DNA of 51,021 bases, taken from contig JAPOYV010000126.1 in NCBI GenBank assembly GCA_026706385.1, positions 1 through 51,021 of the forward strand, given 5' to 3'. This DNA comes from Gammaproteobacteria bacterium. Its GTDB lineage: Bacteria; Pseudomonadota; Gammaproteobacteria; Pseudomonadales; Azotimanducaceae. Positions 1 to 8,208 of this stretch are shown one piece after another. Each line of letters starts with the position of its first letter. Position 1 is the first letter of the stretch. The notes below the pieces were generated by a model that had not been told where the DNA came from, ran no database searches, and saw only the letters and a program-made list of their open reading frames with translations. Position numbers and translations under genes: made by a program.

Positions 1-145
1 CGCTTGCCTGTGTTCCGAGGACGACGTTTCCCTTGCACGAGGCGTCACCGTGGTGTCCTGCATTCGGGGAACAGACTACTCCGAAATACTGTATATGTCA
101 ACAGTATTTTGGACATTGCCGCGAGATCGACCCTTCCCCCGCCAC

Positions 146-260
146 CAGAACATCGCCCTTTTCATGCCGGCCATCCGGTCAACGCCCCACCGGCGAACGG
201 CCCGGTCGGGCCTACGCTGCATGGCACTGCTGCGCCGAACTTGAAAAGGGCGATGTTCTG
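146..260. mobile_element. MITE-like element with 19-bp terminal inverted repeats
   Basis: CAGAACATCGCCCTTTTCA at 146-164 recurs as its exact reverse complement at 242-260, bounding a 115-bp unit with no coding capacity. That is the form of a miniature inverted-repeat element or the ends of a deleted insertion sequence. I see no target-site duplication in the flanks. The family is not recognised. A third copy lies at 454-472. Confidence 0.45.
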
Positions 261-453
261 TTTGCTGCCGGGCCGCAACCTCCCTCGGTGCGCCGCAGCG
301 TGCAACGTCTGGCGCCACCAGCTTCGGCGAGCCTTCTCCGGCCACCGCCGAACTACCACGACGACGCCGGCGGGGTTGTCCACGCTATGTCCATCGCGCC
401 GGTCCTGCGCAACCTGACGCGGTGGGCAAAGGGTGGGCAACCCCACACCGGCG

Positions 454-472
454 TTGAAAAGGGCGATGTTCC
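454..472. repeat. Third copy of the 19-bp repeat
   Basis: Positions 454-471 repeat 241-258 exactly (18 bp) in the same orientation, and the next two bases differ by one. This lone end supports a mobile-element or dispersed-repeat origin rather than a chance palindrome. Confidence 0.45.
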
Positions 473-710
473 GTACCCGGTCAGTACCGTTGCCTATCCC
501 TCTCACGGAGCCGTTTCCCCGCAGTCTGCGCTAGACGAAGTGGCTTTGACCGGCAGCGCCCGTGCCGCCGCGCTCTGTGGCCCGGCTACCGCACGGTGTC
601 GTGCGTGGCCCAAACGACGTTCCCAGGCTGAAGACCACGCGCGGGGCCGTGTGCCGAAGCGTAGCTGCCGTCGGTGCGTACCTGGCGGGGTCCGATCCCG
701 GGCTGTCGAG

Positions 711-850
711 ACATGCTCGAGCGTCTCAGCGAGGAGATCCGCTGCCGCACGCGCGTTGTGCGCATCCTCCCGACGAACTGCCCGCCTGATCCGCGGCCTC
801 GCGGTCGAGACGCTACAAGGACTGGCTACTCGGCGAAGCGAGCCGGTGCG
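711..850 (+). pseudogene. Degraded 3' end of an IS256-family transposase
   Basis: The frame at 713-778 reads MLERLSEEIRCRTRVVRILP. This matches the conserved C-terminal block of IS256 (mutator-type) transposases, which usually runs like LERLNEEIRRRTRVVRIFPN. The match continues in another frame from about 783 (LIRGLAVET) and then in a third (YKDWLLGEAS), the expected order for this family's tail. At least two frameshifts and the absence of the upstream catalytic part make it a relic. It overlaps the end of the convergent thiamine-diphosphate enzyme gene. The call rests on motif memory only. Confidence 0.55.
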
Positions 851-2469
851 CGGGAGTTCTCCGCGCGGGTCTTGACGTCGATGAGCACCGTCTTGCCTTC
901 GGCGTTGAGGCGCATCGCCGCGGCGAGCGCGGGTGCCATCTCGGCGGCCTGGGTCACGTGGATGCCTTCCGCACCCATGGCCTTAGCGAGGCCCGCGTAG
1001 TCGCCTTGCATGTGCGAGACGCCGAACTGCTCGCGAGCCGTGGGGAAACCGCCCGGATAGGTCGCCATGATCCCGTTGTTGAGTACGATCGTCGTGATCG
1101 GGATCCCGGCGCGGGCGGAGGTCTCGATGTCGAGGCCGGACATCCCGAAGGCACCGTCGCCCATCAGGTTCACGCACATGCGCTCCGGTGCCGCCATCTT
1201 CGCGCCGATCATCAGCGGGATCGAGAAGCCCAGGTGCGTGGTCTTGCCCCAGCCAACGTAGCTGTGCGGTGTCGTGGCGCGATAGAACGGCACGATCTGG
1301 TCCCGCGGTGCACCCGCGTCGTGGGTGACGACGCTGTTCTCGTTGTCGAGGACTTCGTTCATTTCGTGGATGACCCGATACGGCGACAGCGGCCCGTCGT
1401 CGTTGGTCAGGTATGGACGCCAGCGGGCGAGCCAGGTGTCGCGCGCCTCCTTGACGCGCGCCTGGACGCCCGTGTCCCGACCGTCTTCGCCGACGAGGCC
1501 CTTGACCGCGTCGATCAACGCCGCGAGTGTGAGCTTGGCATCGCCCACGAGGCCGATGTCCGCCGCGGTGTCCTTGTTGACCTCCTCGTCGGCTATGACC
1601 GCGTGGATGAGGAACTTGTCGCGCGAGAAGCGCTGGCCGTACGGGGTCGAGGTCAGCGACGTACCCACGGCGAGCAGGACGTCGCAGTCGTCGAGCCACT
1701 GCCGGGCCGGGCCGGCCACCGTCGATCCTCCCGCGCCGACCGACAGCGGATGCCGCTCGTCGAACGCCGACTTGCCGGGCATCGACGTGTAGACCGGGAC
1801 GTCGAGCAGTTCCGCGAGCGTGCGCAACTCCTCGCAGGCGTCCGCCGACATCACGCCCGCACCGGCCCAGATCAGTGGCTCCTTCGCATCGACCAGGTGC
1901 CTTGCGGCGTCGACCACCGCACTCGCCGAAGGCGCGTACTCCGCCGGCGCCGGCGAGGCATAAGCTGGGGCGTTGTCAGGAATCGGCGCCGCACAGACGT
2001 CCCCCGGCATCTCCACCAGGACGGGGCCCGGACGGCCGGTGCGCAGGGCGTGGAAGGCGCGGCGCATGACGTTGCCCGTCTGATCGGGCCGGGTAATGAC
2101 CTCGACGCGTTTCAGGACCGGCTCCCAAGTCTTGCCGGCGAAGAAATTCGGCCGCACGAACAGCATGTCCAGCGAATTGCCCCCCGGTAGCGCCAGGATC
2201 GGCACGTTGTCCGCGTTCGCCTGCGCCAGGCCGCCGAGGGAGTTCTCCGCCCCGGCCTGCGACTGCACGGCGACGACGCCGAAGCGCTTGCGGTCCGAGA
2301 GCCGGGAGTAGCCGTCCGCAGCCATCACGGCACCGCGCTCGTGGCGGAACGCCACCGGGCGGATCCCCTCTTTGGCGACCGCTTCGATGAGCGGGTTGGA
2401 CGGGTAGCACGACATCCACGTCACGCCCTCGTCTTTGAGGATGCGGGCGACGTATTCAACGCTGTTCAT
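826..2469 (-). CDS. Thiamine-diphosphate-dependent enzyme, acetolactate synthase-like
   Basis: 547 residues, the usual length for the acetolactate synthase/benzoylformate decarboxylase superfamily. The N-terminal pyrimidine-binding domain shows the cofactor-activating glutamate in RHERGA (Glu44). The central domain follows, and the C-terminal domain carries the GDG...NN motif (GDGAFGMSGLDIETSARAGI, ending in LNN) that binds Mg-ThDP. It would act in the cytoplasm on a 2-keto acid or an acyl-CoA-type substrate. No regulatory subunit lies beside it, so a catabolic lyase or decarboxylase is as likely as a branched-chain amino acid synthase. The ATG start at 2469 faces the rhomboid gene. The substrate cannot be told from the sequence. 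Confidence 0.85.
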   Translation of the reverse strand: MNSVEYVARILKDEGVTWMSCYPSNPLIEAVAKEGIRPVAFRHERGAVMAADGYSRLSDRKRFGVVAVQSQAGAENSLGGLAQANADNVPILALPGGNSLDMLFVRPNFFAGKTWEPVLKRVEVITRPDQTGNVMRRAFHALRTGRPGPVLVEMPGDVCAAPIPDNAPAYASPAPAEYAPSASAVVDAARHLVDAKEPLIWAGAGVMSADACEELRTLAELLDVPVYTSMPGKSAFDERHPLSVGAGGSTVAGPARQWLDDCDVLLAVGTSLTSTPYGQRFSRDKFLIHAVIADEEVNKDTAADIGLVGDAKLTLAALIDAVKGLVGEDGRDTGVQARVKEARDTWLARWRPYLTNDDGPLSPYRVIHEMNEVLDNENSVVTHDAGAPRDQIVPFYRATTPHSYVGWGKTTHLGFSIPLMIGAKMAAPERMCVNLMGDGAFGMSGLDIETSARAGIPITTIVLNNGIMATYPGGFPTAREQFGVSHMQGDYAGLAKAMGAEGIHVTQAAEMAPALAAAMRLNAEGKTVLIDVKTRAENSRAPARFAE

Positions 2470-2502
2470 CTATGCGGCTCCGGTCAGGGCACAAAGCGCC
2501 GA

Positions 2503-2560
2503 ATGGTACTCGATCCGTTGGCGGCCTCGTTCATCTCCTCGCCCGCGCACCGAGTACCAT
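2503..2560. promoter_or_regulatory. 10-bp inverted repeat in a divergent promoter region
   Basis: ATGGTACTCG at 2503-2512 is the exact reverse complement of CGAGTACCAT at 2551-2560. The pair sits between the divergently read ThDP-enzyme gene (start 2469) and the rhomboid gene (start 2567). The second arm touches the likely ribosome-binding region of the rhomboid gene. It could be a regulator site or an RNA hairpin; no regulator gene is adjacent. Confidence 0.3.
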
Positions 2561-2566
2561 GACGCG

Positions 2567-3442
2567 ATGCTCGACGACGAGGCTTGGCTATCGCTGCGCA
2601 AGGCCCGAGAGCGGCGCGATCTGCGCACGCTCGAGTTGGTACTGAGCGCACGCGGGATCGAGAGCCGGGTCACCTACGACGCCGGCGTCTGGCACCTGCT
2701 CGTGGCGGCCGACGACCTGCTCGACGCCAATCGCGAGCTCGTCGCCTACGACCGCGAGAACGTCCCGGCGCCGCCGGTTGCCATGCCGGCGGTGATCGAC
2801 AACGGCTACGTCGGCGTGGCCGCCTACCTCGCGGCCATCTGGCTGGTGATGTTCTGCGACGCGAATGCCGCCTTCGGCTGGGATTGGCACGGGAACGGTC
2901 GACTGCAGGCAGGCGCGGTCGCGTCCGGCGAGTTCTGGCGCCTGGCGACCGCGTTGACGCTGCACGCAGACATCGGCCACATCGCCGCCAACTCCCTGTT
3001 CGGCGGTCTGTTCGGCGTCCTCGTCGGCCGCTACTTCGGCTCTGGCCTCGGCTGGCTGTGCATCCTCCTCGGCGGCATCCTCGGCAACGCGCTCAACGTC
3101 ATCGTCCGCCACGAGGACTTCAGTTCCATCGGGGCGTCCACGGCGACCTTCGCAGCCGTCGGTCTCGCCGCCGCCTTCGCTTGGCGCACGGGCTACTTCC
3201 GACGACTGACGTGGCAGCGCGGGTTCGCACCGGTGTTCGCCGCCATCGCGTTCTTCGCCTACACGGGCATCGGCGGTGAACGCACGGACGTCGTCGCCCA
3301 CATCGCCGGACTCGTCGCCGGCTTCGGCATCGGACTCGGCGTTGCGAAGACGCGGCTGCAACTCGCCGGCGCCCGCGCGCAGCGCTTCTTCGCGGCCACC
3401 GCCGTAGCGCTTGTCGTCCTCGCTTGGCTATCCGCGAACTGA
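2567..3442 (+). CDS. Rhomboid-family intramembrane serine protease
   Basis: About 291 residues from the ATG at 2567. An upstream in-frame extension overlaps the neighbouring start region and looks non-coding. A soluble N-terminal domain of about 75 residues precedes six or so hydrophobic segments. Diagnostic rhomboid features are HADIGHIAANSLFG in the second core helix, the catalytic serine in SIGASTATF, and the partner histidine in VAHIAGLVAGFGIG. It would cleave membrane-protein substrates within the inner membrane. The gene ends one base before the convergent ABC permease gene, so it is not part of that operon. Its substrate is unknown. Confidence 0.85.
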   Translation: MLDDEAWLSLRKARERRDLRTLELVLSARGIESRVTYDAGVWHLLVAADDLLDANRELVAYDRENVPAPPVAMPAVIDNGYVGVAAYLAAIWLVMFCDANAAFGWDWHGNGRLQAGAVASGEFWRLATALTLHADIGHIAANSLFGGLFGVLVGRYFGSGLGWLCILLGGILGNALNVIVRHEDFSSIGASTATFAAVGLAAAFAWRTGYFRRLTWQRGFAPVFAAIAFFAYTGIGGERTDVVAHIAGLVAGFGIGLGVAKTRLQLAGARAQRFFAATAVALVVLAWLSAN

Positions 3443-3443
3443 G

Positions 3444-4385
3444 CTAAGTAGCGCGCCAGCGATCCAGGATCACCGCCAGGATGATCACCGCGCCCGTCGT
3501 CACCCGCTTCGTGGGTTCGGTGATCCCAATCTGGGCGAGACCGATCTGCAGCACGGAGACGATCAGGACGCCGACGAACGCGCCCATGACCGACCCTCGC
3601 CCGCCCATCAGGCTGGTGCCGCCAATCACCGCCGCCGCGATCGCCGAGAGTTCCAGGCCGACGCCGGCGTTTGGATCCGCGGAGCCCAGGTAGGACGAAC
3701 TCATGAGCCCGCCGAGGCCGGCGAGCGCTCCGGAGATGACCAGTACCGTGCAGCGGACCTGCCTCGGGTCGATTCCCGACACCGCGGCGGCGCTCTCGTT
3801 GCTGCCCACGGCGACGATCTGGCGGCCGAAGACCGTCGACTTCAGCAGGAATTCGAACGCGATCACCAACACCAACGCGGTCATGAACGACGCCGACATG
3901 CCAAGGCCGTCGATCGGCAGCGCGAAGCCTTGGATCTGCCCGCCCATGTACACAGTCTGCGAATCCGTCACCAGATACGCGAGGCCGCGCGCGACCTCCA
4001 ACATGCCGAGGGTGACGATGAAGATCGGCAACCGCAGGTACGCGCCCAGCGACCCGTTGGCGAGGCCGGCGAGCGCCCCCGTCATGATGCCCGCGAGGGC
4101 GGCGAGGGGCACCGGCAATCCGAACAACACGACGCAGGCGCCGATGACCCCGGCGCTGAGCGCAAGCACGGAGCCGACAGAGAGATCGATGGCGCCCGAG
4201 ATCAGCACCAGGGTCATGCCGATGGCCACCACGGTCAGCGCAGGCAGTTGGTTGAGCAGTGTCGAGAGCGTCGTGACGGAGAAGAACCGCTCGGACGCGA
4301 AGCCGAAGAAGGCGACGATCGCCACCAGGGACAACAGGATCAGGTTCTCGCCGAAGAAGCGGTATACACGCGCCGATCTAGCCAC
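3444..4385 (-). CDS. Ribose-type ABC transporter permease
   Basis: 313 residues, mostly hydrophobic helices, with GAIDLSVGSVLALS, the conserved signature of the RbsC/BPD_transp_2 permease family. It forms the inner-membrane channel of the importer whose ATPase and binding protein lie immediately upstream. The GTG start is 9 bases after the ATPase stop. These permeases normally work as a homodimer with one double-domain ATPase. Substrates of the family are pentoses, hexoses, inositols or nucleosides; the actual solute cannot be read from this sequence. It is the last gene of the minus-strand run starting near 11453. Confidence 0.88.
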   Translation of the reverse strand: MARSARVYRFFGENLILLSLVAIVAFFGFASERFFSVTTLSTLLNQLPALTVVAIGMTLVLISGAIDLSVGSVLALSAGVIGACVVLFGLPVPLAALAGIMTGALAGLANGSLGAYLRLPIFIVTLGMLEVARGLAYLVTDSQTVYMGGQIQGFALPIDGLGMSASFMTALVLVIAFEFLLKSTVFGRQIVAVGSNESAAAVSGIDPRQVRCTVLVISGALAGLGGLMSSSYLGSADPNAGVGLELSAIAAAVIGGTSLMGGRGSVMGAFVGVLIVSVLQIGLAQIGITEPTKRVTTGAVIILAVILDRWRAT

Positions 4386-4394
4386 GGTAGTCCC

Positions 4395-5915
4395 TCACGC
4401 GCGGCTCGGCGTCGCTGCCGAGGAGTACTCGCTGAACGCCGCCGCCAGGATGTCCTCCTGACGCCACGTGCTGCGGTGGAACTCGGCGACGAGCTTGCGG
4501 TTCGACAACACCAACATCCGGTCGCAGAGGCTGCACAACTCTTCCAATTCGCTGGAGACGGCGACGATGGCGACCCCGGAGTCACGCAGTCTGACCAGTT
4601 CCTCGTGGATGGCGAGCTTGGCGGCGACATCGACGCCACGGGTCGGCTCGTCGAGCAGCAGCAGCCGCGACTCGCAGTGCAGCCAGCGGGCCAACATCAG
4701 CCGTTGCTGATTTCCACCGCTGAGCTCCCGAATCCTCTGTCCGATGCCCGTGCTCGTCACGCGCAGGTCTTCAATCAGCTTGGATACCGCCGGCGTCTCC
4801 CGCCCGCGCACCACGCGCCCCGCCCGGTCCGCTACGCGCCGAAGCCCCGCGATGGTCACATTGAACGCAAGGTCGCGGTCCCGGAAGATCCCGTCCCTGG
4901 CCCGGTCCTCGGCCACGTAGCCGACGCCGCAGCGGATTGCCTGGCGCGCATTTCGGATCTCCGTCGCCTCGCCAGGCCCCAAGACGGTGACCGAGCCGCC
5001 GAGTCGCCGATCGATGCCGAAGACCGCGTTCAGCAATTCCGTCCTGCCCGACCCGGCGAGGCCGGCGACGCCGAGTATCTCGCCCTGCCGGCAGTCGAAG
5101 CTGATCGGATGGCGGAGCGCGACTGAACGCAGGTCCTCGACGCGCAAAAGTACGGGGCGCGTGTCCTCGATCGACCGCGGCCGGGCGTCGAAGTCCGCAT
5201 CCGCACCGGCCATCTCGCGGATCAGCGTCTGCTCATGCAGCGCGTGGCTGTTCTCCGTCAGGCGGACCTCGCCGTCGCGCAGCACGGACACGCGGTCGCA
5301 CACGGCCAGGACATCGCGCAGACGGTGCGAGATGTAAATCACCGCCACGCCGCGTTGCGCCTCCTCGCGCAGGATTGCGTGCAACCGATCCGACTGCGGT
5401 GCCGTCAAGGCCGAGGTCGGTTCGTCCAGGATCAGCAGTTTCGGATCGGTTGCCAGCGCCCTCGCCACCTCGACAAGCTGTTTTTCCGCAAGGCTTAAGC
5501 GCCCTACGCGCACGTCCGGGCTCGCATCGAGACCCACGGTCCGAAGGACACGGGCCGCCTGCTCGTGCGCGGCTTTCCGCCTTATGCGCGCCAGACCTGA
5601 GGTCGCCGTGTGCAGCAGGATGTTCTCCGCGATGGACAGGTCGCCGACGAGACTGAGTTCCTGGGCGCAGATGGCAACACCGGCCGCGAGGGACTCCGCC
5701 GGTGTGCGCGGCTGGTACGGTCGGCCGTCCAGCAACAGGTCTCCGGAGTCCGCGTGCTCCAGCCCGACGATGATCTTCGCGAGCGTCGACTTGCCGGCGC
5801 CGTTCTCGCCCACCAAGCCGTGGATGCACCCAGTGGGAATCTCGAGGTCGACGTCTCGCAGGACGGGGGTCGCGAACGACTTGCCGATCCTTCTCGCGGC
5901 AATCCTCGGCGTCAC
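4395..5915 (-). CDS. Ribose-type ABC transporter ATPase with two nucleotide-binding domains
   Basis: 506 residues, the length expected for RbsA/MglA/XylG proteins, which fuse two ATPase domains. The first domain has Walker A GENGAGKST, the signature-like LSLAEKQLVEVA and Walker B LLILDEPTSALT. The second has the degenerate Walker A GLAGSGRTE, signature LSGGNQQRLMLAR and Walker B LLLLDEPTRGVD. A weakened second P-loop is usual in this family. Translation starts at GTG directly after the TAA of the binding-protein gene, so the two should be translationally coupled. It energises import by the neighbouring permease. Confidence 0.9.
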   Translation of the reverse strand: MTPRIAARRIGKSFATPVLRDVDLEIPTGCIHGLVGENGAGKSTLAKIIVGLEHADSGDLLLDGRPYQPRTPAESLAAGVAICAQELSLVGDLSIAENILLHTATSGLARIRRKAAHEQAARVLRTVGLDASPDVRVGRLSLAEKQLVEVARALATDPKLLILDEPTSALTAPQSDRLHAILREEAQRGVAVIYISHRLRDVLAVCDRVSVLRDGEVRLTENSHALHEQTLIREMAGADADFDARPRSIEDTRPVLLRVEDLRSVALRHPISFDCRQGEILGVAGLAGSGRTELLNAVFGIDRRLGGSVTVLGPGEATEIRNARQAIRCGVGYVAEDRARDGIFRDRDLAFNVTIAGLRRVADRAGRVVRGRETPAVSKLIEDLRVTSTGIGQRIRELSGGNQQRLMLARWLHCESRLLLLDEPTRGVDVAAKLAIHEELVRLRDSGVAIVAVSSELEELCSLCDRMLVLSNRKLVAEFHRSTWRQEDILAAAFSEYSSAATPSRA

Positions 5916-6893
5916 TTAACCCGCCGGGGATTCGCTCTCGGCTGGAACGTCGGCCCGGGTAATCACAACGGTCGGCGTCTCCCGGTCCGCGACAACGGCG
6001 TCGCCCGCGATCATGTCGAGGGCCAACTCGATCCCGTTGACCGCGAAACGGTCGCCGTACTGCTCGACCGTGGCGAGTATCCGCCCGTCCTCAAGCAACG
6101 GGTGGACCGCGGAGATGTTGTCGAAGCCGACGATGGTGACCTCGTGGTCGAGTTCCGCGAAGGACACCGCGGACGCCGCGCCCAAGGCCATGTTGTCGTT
6201 CGCCGCGAGGATGACCTGCGCCTCCGGGTGACGAACGAGAACCGCCGCAGTCACTTCCGCCGCCTTGGTCTGGTCCCATTGCGCGCTTTGCATGGTGAGC
6301 AAGGTGGCGCCGGTGTCGGCGATCGCCTCGGTGAACCCGAGCCTACGCTCGATCGCGTTGTGGGCGCTCGTGACACCCTCGAGAACGACAACGTTCGCGC
6401 CCTCCGGATACCGTTCCAGCGCGACCATGGCCGCCGCCTTGGCACCCTTGCGGTTGTCCGGGCCGATGAAGGGAATGGCCAAGTCGAACTCGGCAAGCAC
6501 ATCACGATCGAGCTGGTTGTCGATATTCACCACCTGGATGCCGTTGGTCCGGGCTCGGGCGAGCGCCGGCACCAGCGCTTTTGAGTCCGCGGGCGCGATG
6601 ACGATGGCATCAACATCCAAGGCGATCATCTGGTCCACCAGCGCAACCTGCTGCGCCAGGTCGCTCTCGTTCTTGATGCCGTTGACGACGAGCTCGTAGG
6701 CGTCCGGCCGTTCCTCCTGGTGGCGCTCGGCCGCCGCGGCCATCGTCACGAAGAACTCGTTGGCGAGCGACTTCATGATGAGGGCCACCGTGGGTTTGGC
6801 GGGCTCCTCGGTGGCCGGGCCGCAGGCCGCGAGGGCGACCAGGCTCGATAGGAGCGCGGCGACACCAAGGCGCCTTGCGCAACGGAGGTTCAT
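5916..6893 (-). CDS. Ribose-type ABC transporter substrate-binding lipoprotein
   Basis: About 325 residues from the ATG at 6893. This start is chosen because it overlaps the TGA of the upstream gene as ATGA and gives a compact lipoprotein signal, MNLRCARR followed by a hydrophobic stretch and the lipobox LAAC with Cys24. The mature part is a periplasmic-binding-protein-like domain (type I fold): VALIMKSLANEFFVTMAAAA, then DAIVIAPADSKALVP, as in RbsB-type proteins. It captures a small solute, probably a sugar or nucleoside, and delivers it to the adjacent permease and ATPase. Coupling to the upstream glycohydrolase-like gene hints that the ligand is released by that enzyme. Confidence 0.88.
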   Translation of the reverse strand: MNLRCARRLGVAALLSSLVALAACGPATEEPAKPTVALIMKSLANEFFVTMAAAAERHQEERPDAYELVVNGIKNESDLAQQVALVDQMIALDVDAIVIAPADSKALVPALARARTNGIQVVNIDNQLDRDVLAEFDLAIPFIGPDNRKGAKAAAMVALERYPEGANVVVLEGVTSAHNAIERRLGFTEAIADTGATLLTMQSAQWDQTKAAEVTAAVLVRHPEAQVILAANDNMALGAASAVSFAELDHEVTIVGFDNISAVHPLLEDGRILATVEQYGDRFAVNGIELALDMIAGDAVVADRETPTVVITRADVPAESESPAG

Positions 6894-8176
6894 GGCGCGG
6901 CCCCGGGAATGACCCACCCGTCGCTACCGACCTCGCCGCCGATCTCGTCCGCGACGACCCGGTCGACGATCGCGATCCCGGTCGCCGCCATGGCTTCGAA
7001 GTTGTCAACGCCATTGGAAACGGGGAAACCCCGCCGCGTGCGATGGATGTTGTAGCGGTCCGAGAACTGCTGGCCGAACGCCTCTTCGATGCCCGCCTTG
7101 CCGTCCATGAAGCCAAGCAGGCCACCCCAGGTCGCCGCCGGGTTGTCGGAGTCCCAGCCGGCGAGCACGGCAATCTTGACCGTCTCCTGGTAGTCGCCCT
7201 CGCCGTAGAGCAGGCTGACGATGCTAGCGGCGAAGTTGATGCCGGACGCGAAGCAACCGTTGCAGAAGACGTTGCGCGACGTCATGTCGTAGCCGTCGGC
7301 CTGGTCTACCTGGTAGCGCTGGTACACCTCGTCGCGGGCCTGCTCCCAGGGCACGTCCGCCTCGTAGCGGCCCTTGACGAAGTCGTACATCTTCGCGCTC
7401 GTCGATTCATCGGGCAGATGCGCCCTCGCCGCGGCAGCCATCGACTGGACCTGCGCCTTGCGCGACTTCGCCGGATCAGCGCTTGCGGCGAGGGCATACA
7501 TCACCACGTAGAACTCCGATGCCAGGGCGGCTTCGCCGCTCGCGGTCGTCGCGATCGGCAGCTTCGCCATCGCGAGCGCGATATCCGGCCGGCCCGGCGC
7601 GTAGAGCCCGAAGATCTCCGTGGTCAATTGGGCATCGATCATCTCGTAGAACTCGTTGTTGTCCGGGTCGCTCGTCGCCGGCGGGACCATGCCTTCGAGC
7701 ATCAGGTCGTGGGCGCGCTGGTTGGACACCCAAAGGAAGTTCTCGCGTTCGTTCTCGTCGTAGATGTGTGCGAGCCAGCCGTCCCTGATCTGCTCGCCCG
7801 TCAACCGCGTGGTCGCGTTCGTAGCGAGCAGGTGCTGGTACATGTACTCGATGTCCGTGTCGTCGTCGGCACCCCAGATCTCGTTCGGTGCGCGACGAAT
7901 CCAGTCGATGTTGCGCGACAGATTCGACCGGCCGCCCCAGGCGTTCGGTTGATCCTCCCCGCCCCAATCCTCTCGGGTGTAGAACACGCCGGCGTCGCCT
8001 TCGCCGCCGATCTTGTCCATCTCCGTGATGATGCCCGTCCAGTTGGCGATGCACTGACCCAGCCAGAAGCCGTGCAGCTTTTCCGCGTACTCCGACTTGG
8101 AAAGGGTCAGGTCGTCCGCCTGGGCCATCGACGCGCAGAGCGCCACGAACGCGAGAGAGTAGAGGGGCCGTCGCAT
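6890..8176 (-). CDS. Exported ADP-ribosylglycohydrolase-fold protein
   Basis: The ADP-ribosylglycohydrolase family (all-alpha di-metal hydrolases) is recognisable from two acidic blocks. WGADDDTDIEY stands where the family has DDT, and AGWDSDNPAATWGGLLG stands where it has the DTD/GG block. The metal-binding Asp residues are largely kept. Unlike cytoplasmic ADPRH or DraG enzymes it has an apparent signal peptide, MRRPLYSLAFVALCASMAQA, so it should act in the periplasm. The start at 8176 fits that peptide; an upstream ATG at 8209 overlaps the previous stop as TAATG and is the alternative. The 3' end overlaps the binding-lipoprotein gene by ATGA. Family members cleave N- or O-glycosidic bonds of ADP-ribose or related ribosides; the substrate here is unknown. 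Confidence 0.8.
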   Translation of the reverse strand: MRRPLYSLAFVALCASMAQADDLTLSKSEYAEKLHGFWLGQCIANWTGIITEMDKIGGEGDAGVFYTREDWGGEDQPNAWGGRSNLSRNIDWIRRAPNEIWGADDDTDIEYMYQHLLATNATTRLTGEQIRDGWLAHIYDENERENFLWVSNQRAHDLMLEGMVPPATSDPDNNEFYEMIDAQLTTEIFGLYAPGRPDIALAMAKLPIATTASGEAALASEFYVVMYALAASADPAKSRKAQVQSMAAAARAHLPDESTSAKMYDFVKGRYEADVPWEQARDEVYQRYQVDQADGYDMTSRNVFCNGCFASGINFAASIVSLLYGEGDYQETVKIAVLAGWDSDNPAATWGGLLGFMDGKAGIEEAFGQQFSDRYNIHRTRRGFPVSNGVDNFEAMAATGIAIVDRVVADEIGGEVGSDGWVIPGAAP

Positions 8177-8208
8177 GGAGGCATACCTGCTTTGAGGGCG
8201 ATCCAGCA

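Larger units (their letters stand above)
1..710. other. Non-coding stretch with repeat debris
   Basis: No open frame here has recognisable protein content. The long frames are Arg/Pro/Ala-rich shadows. The stretch holds the three copies of the 19-bp repeat and leads into a degraded transposase end. It is best read as a landing site for mobile elements downstream of the thiamine-diphosphate enzyme gene. Confidence 0.5.

Noticed and set aside
33-875. A 280-codon plus-strand open frame at the left edge
   Set aside because: It crosses the MITE-like unit and transposase relic and overlaps the ThDP enzyme gene. Only its last part carries a fragment of transposase similarity.
7308-7318. CTACC-T-GGTAG as a further TetR site
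   Set aside because: It lies inside the ADP-ribosylglycohydrolase-like coding sequence and has one base between arms rather than four.
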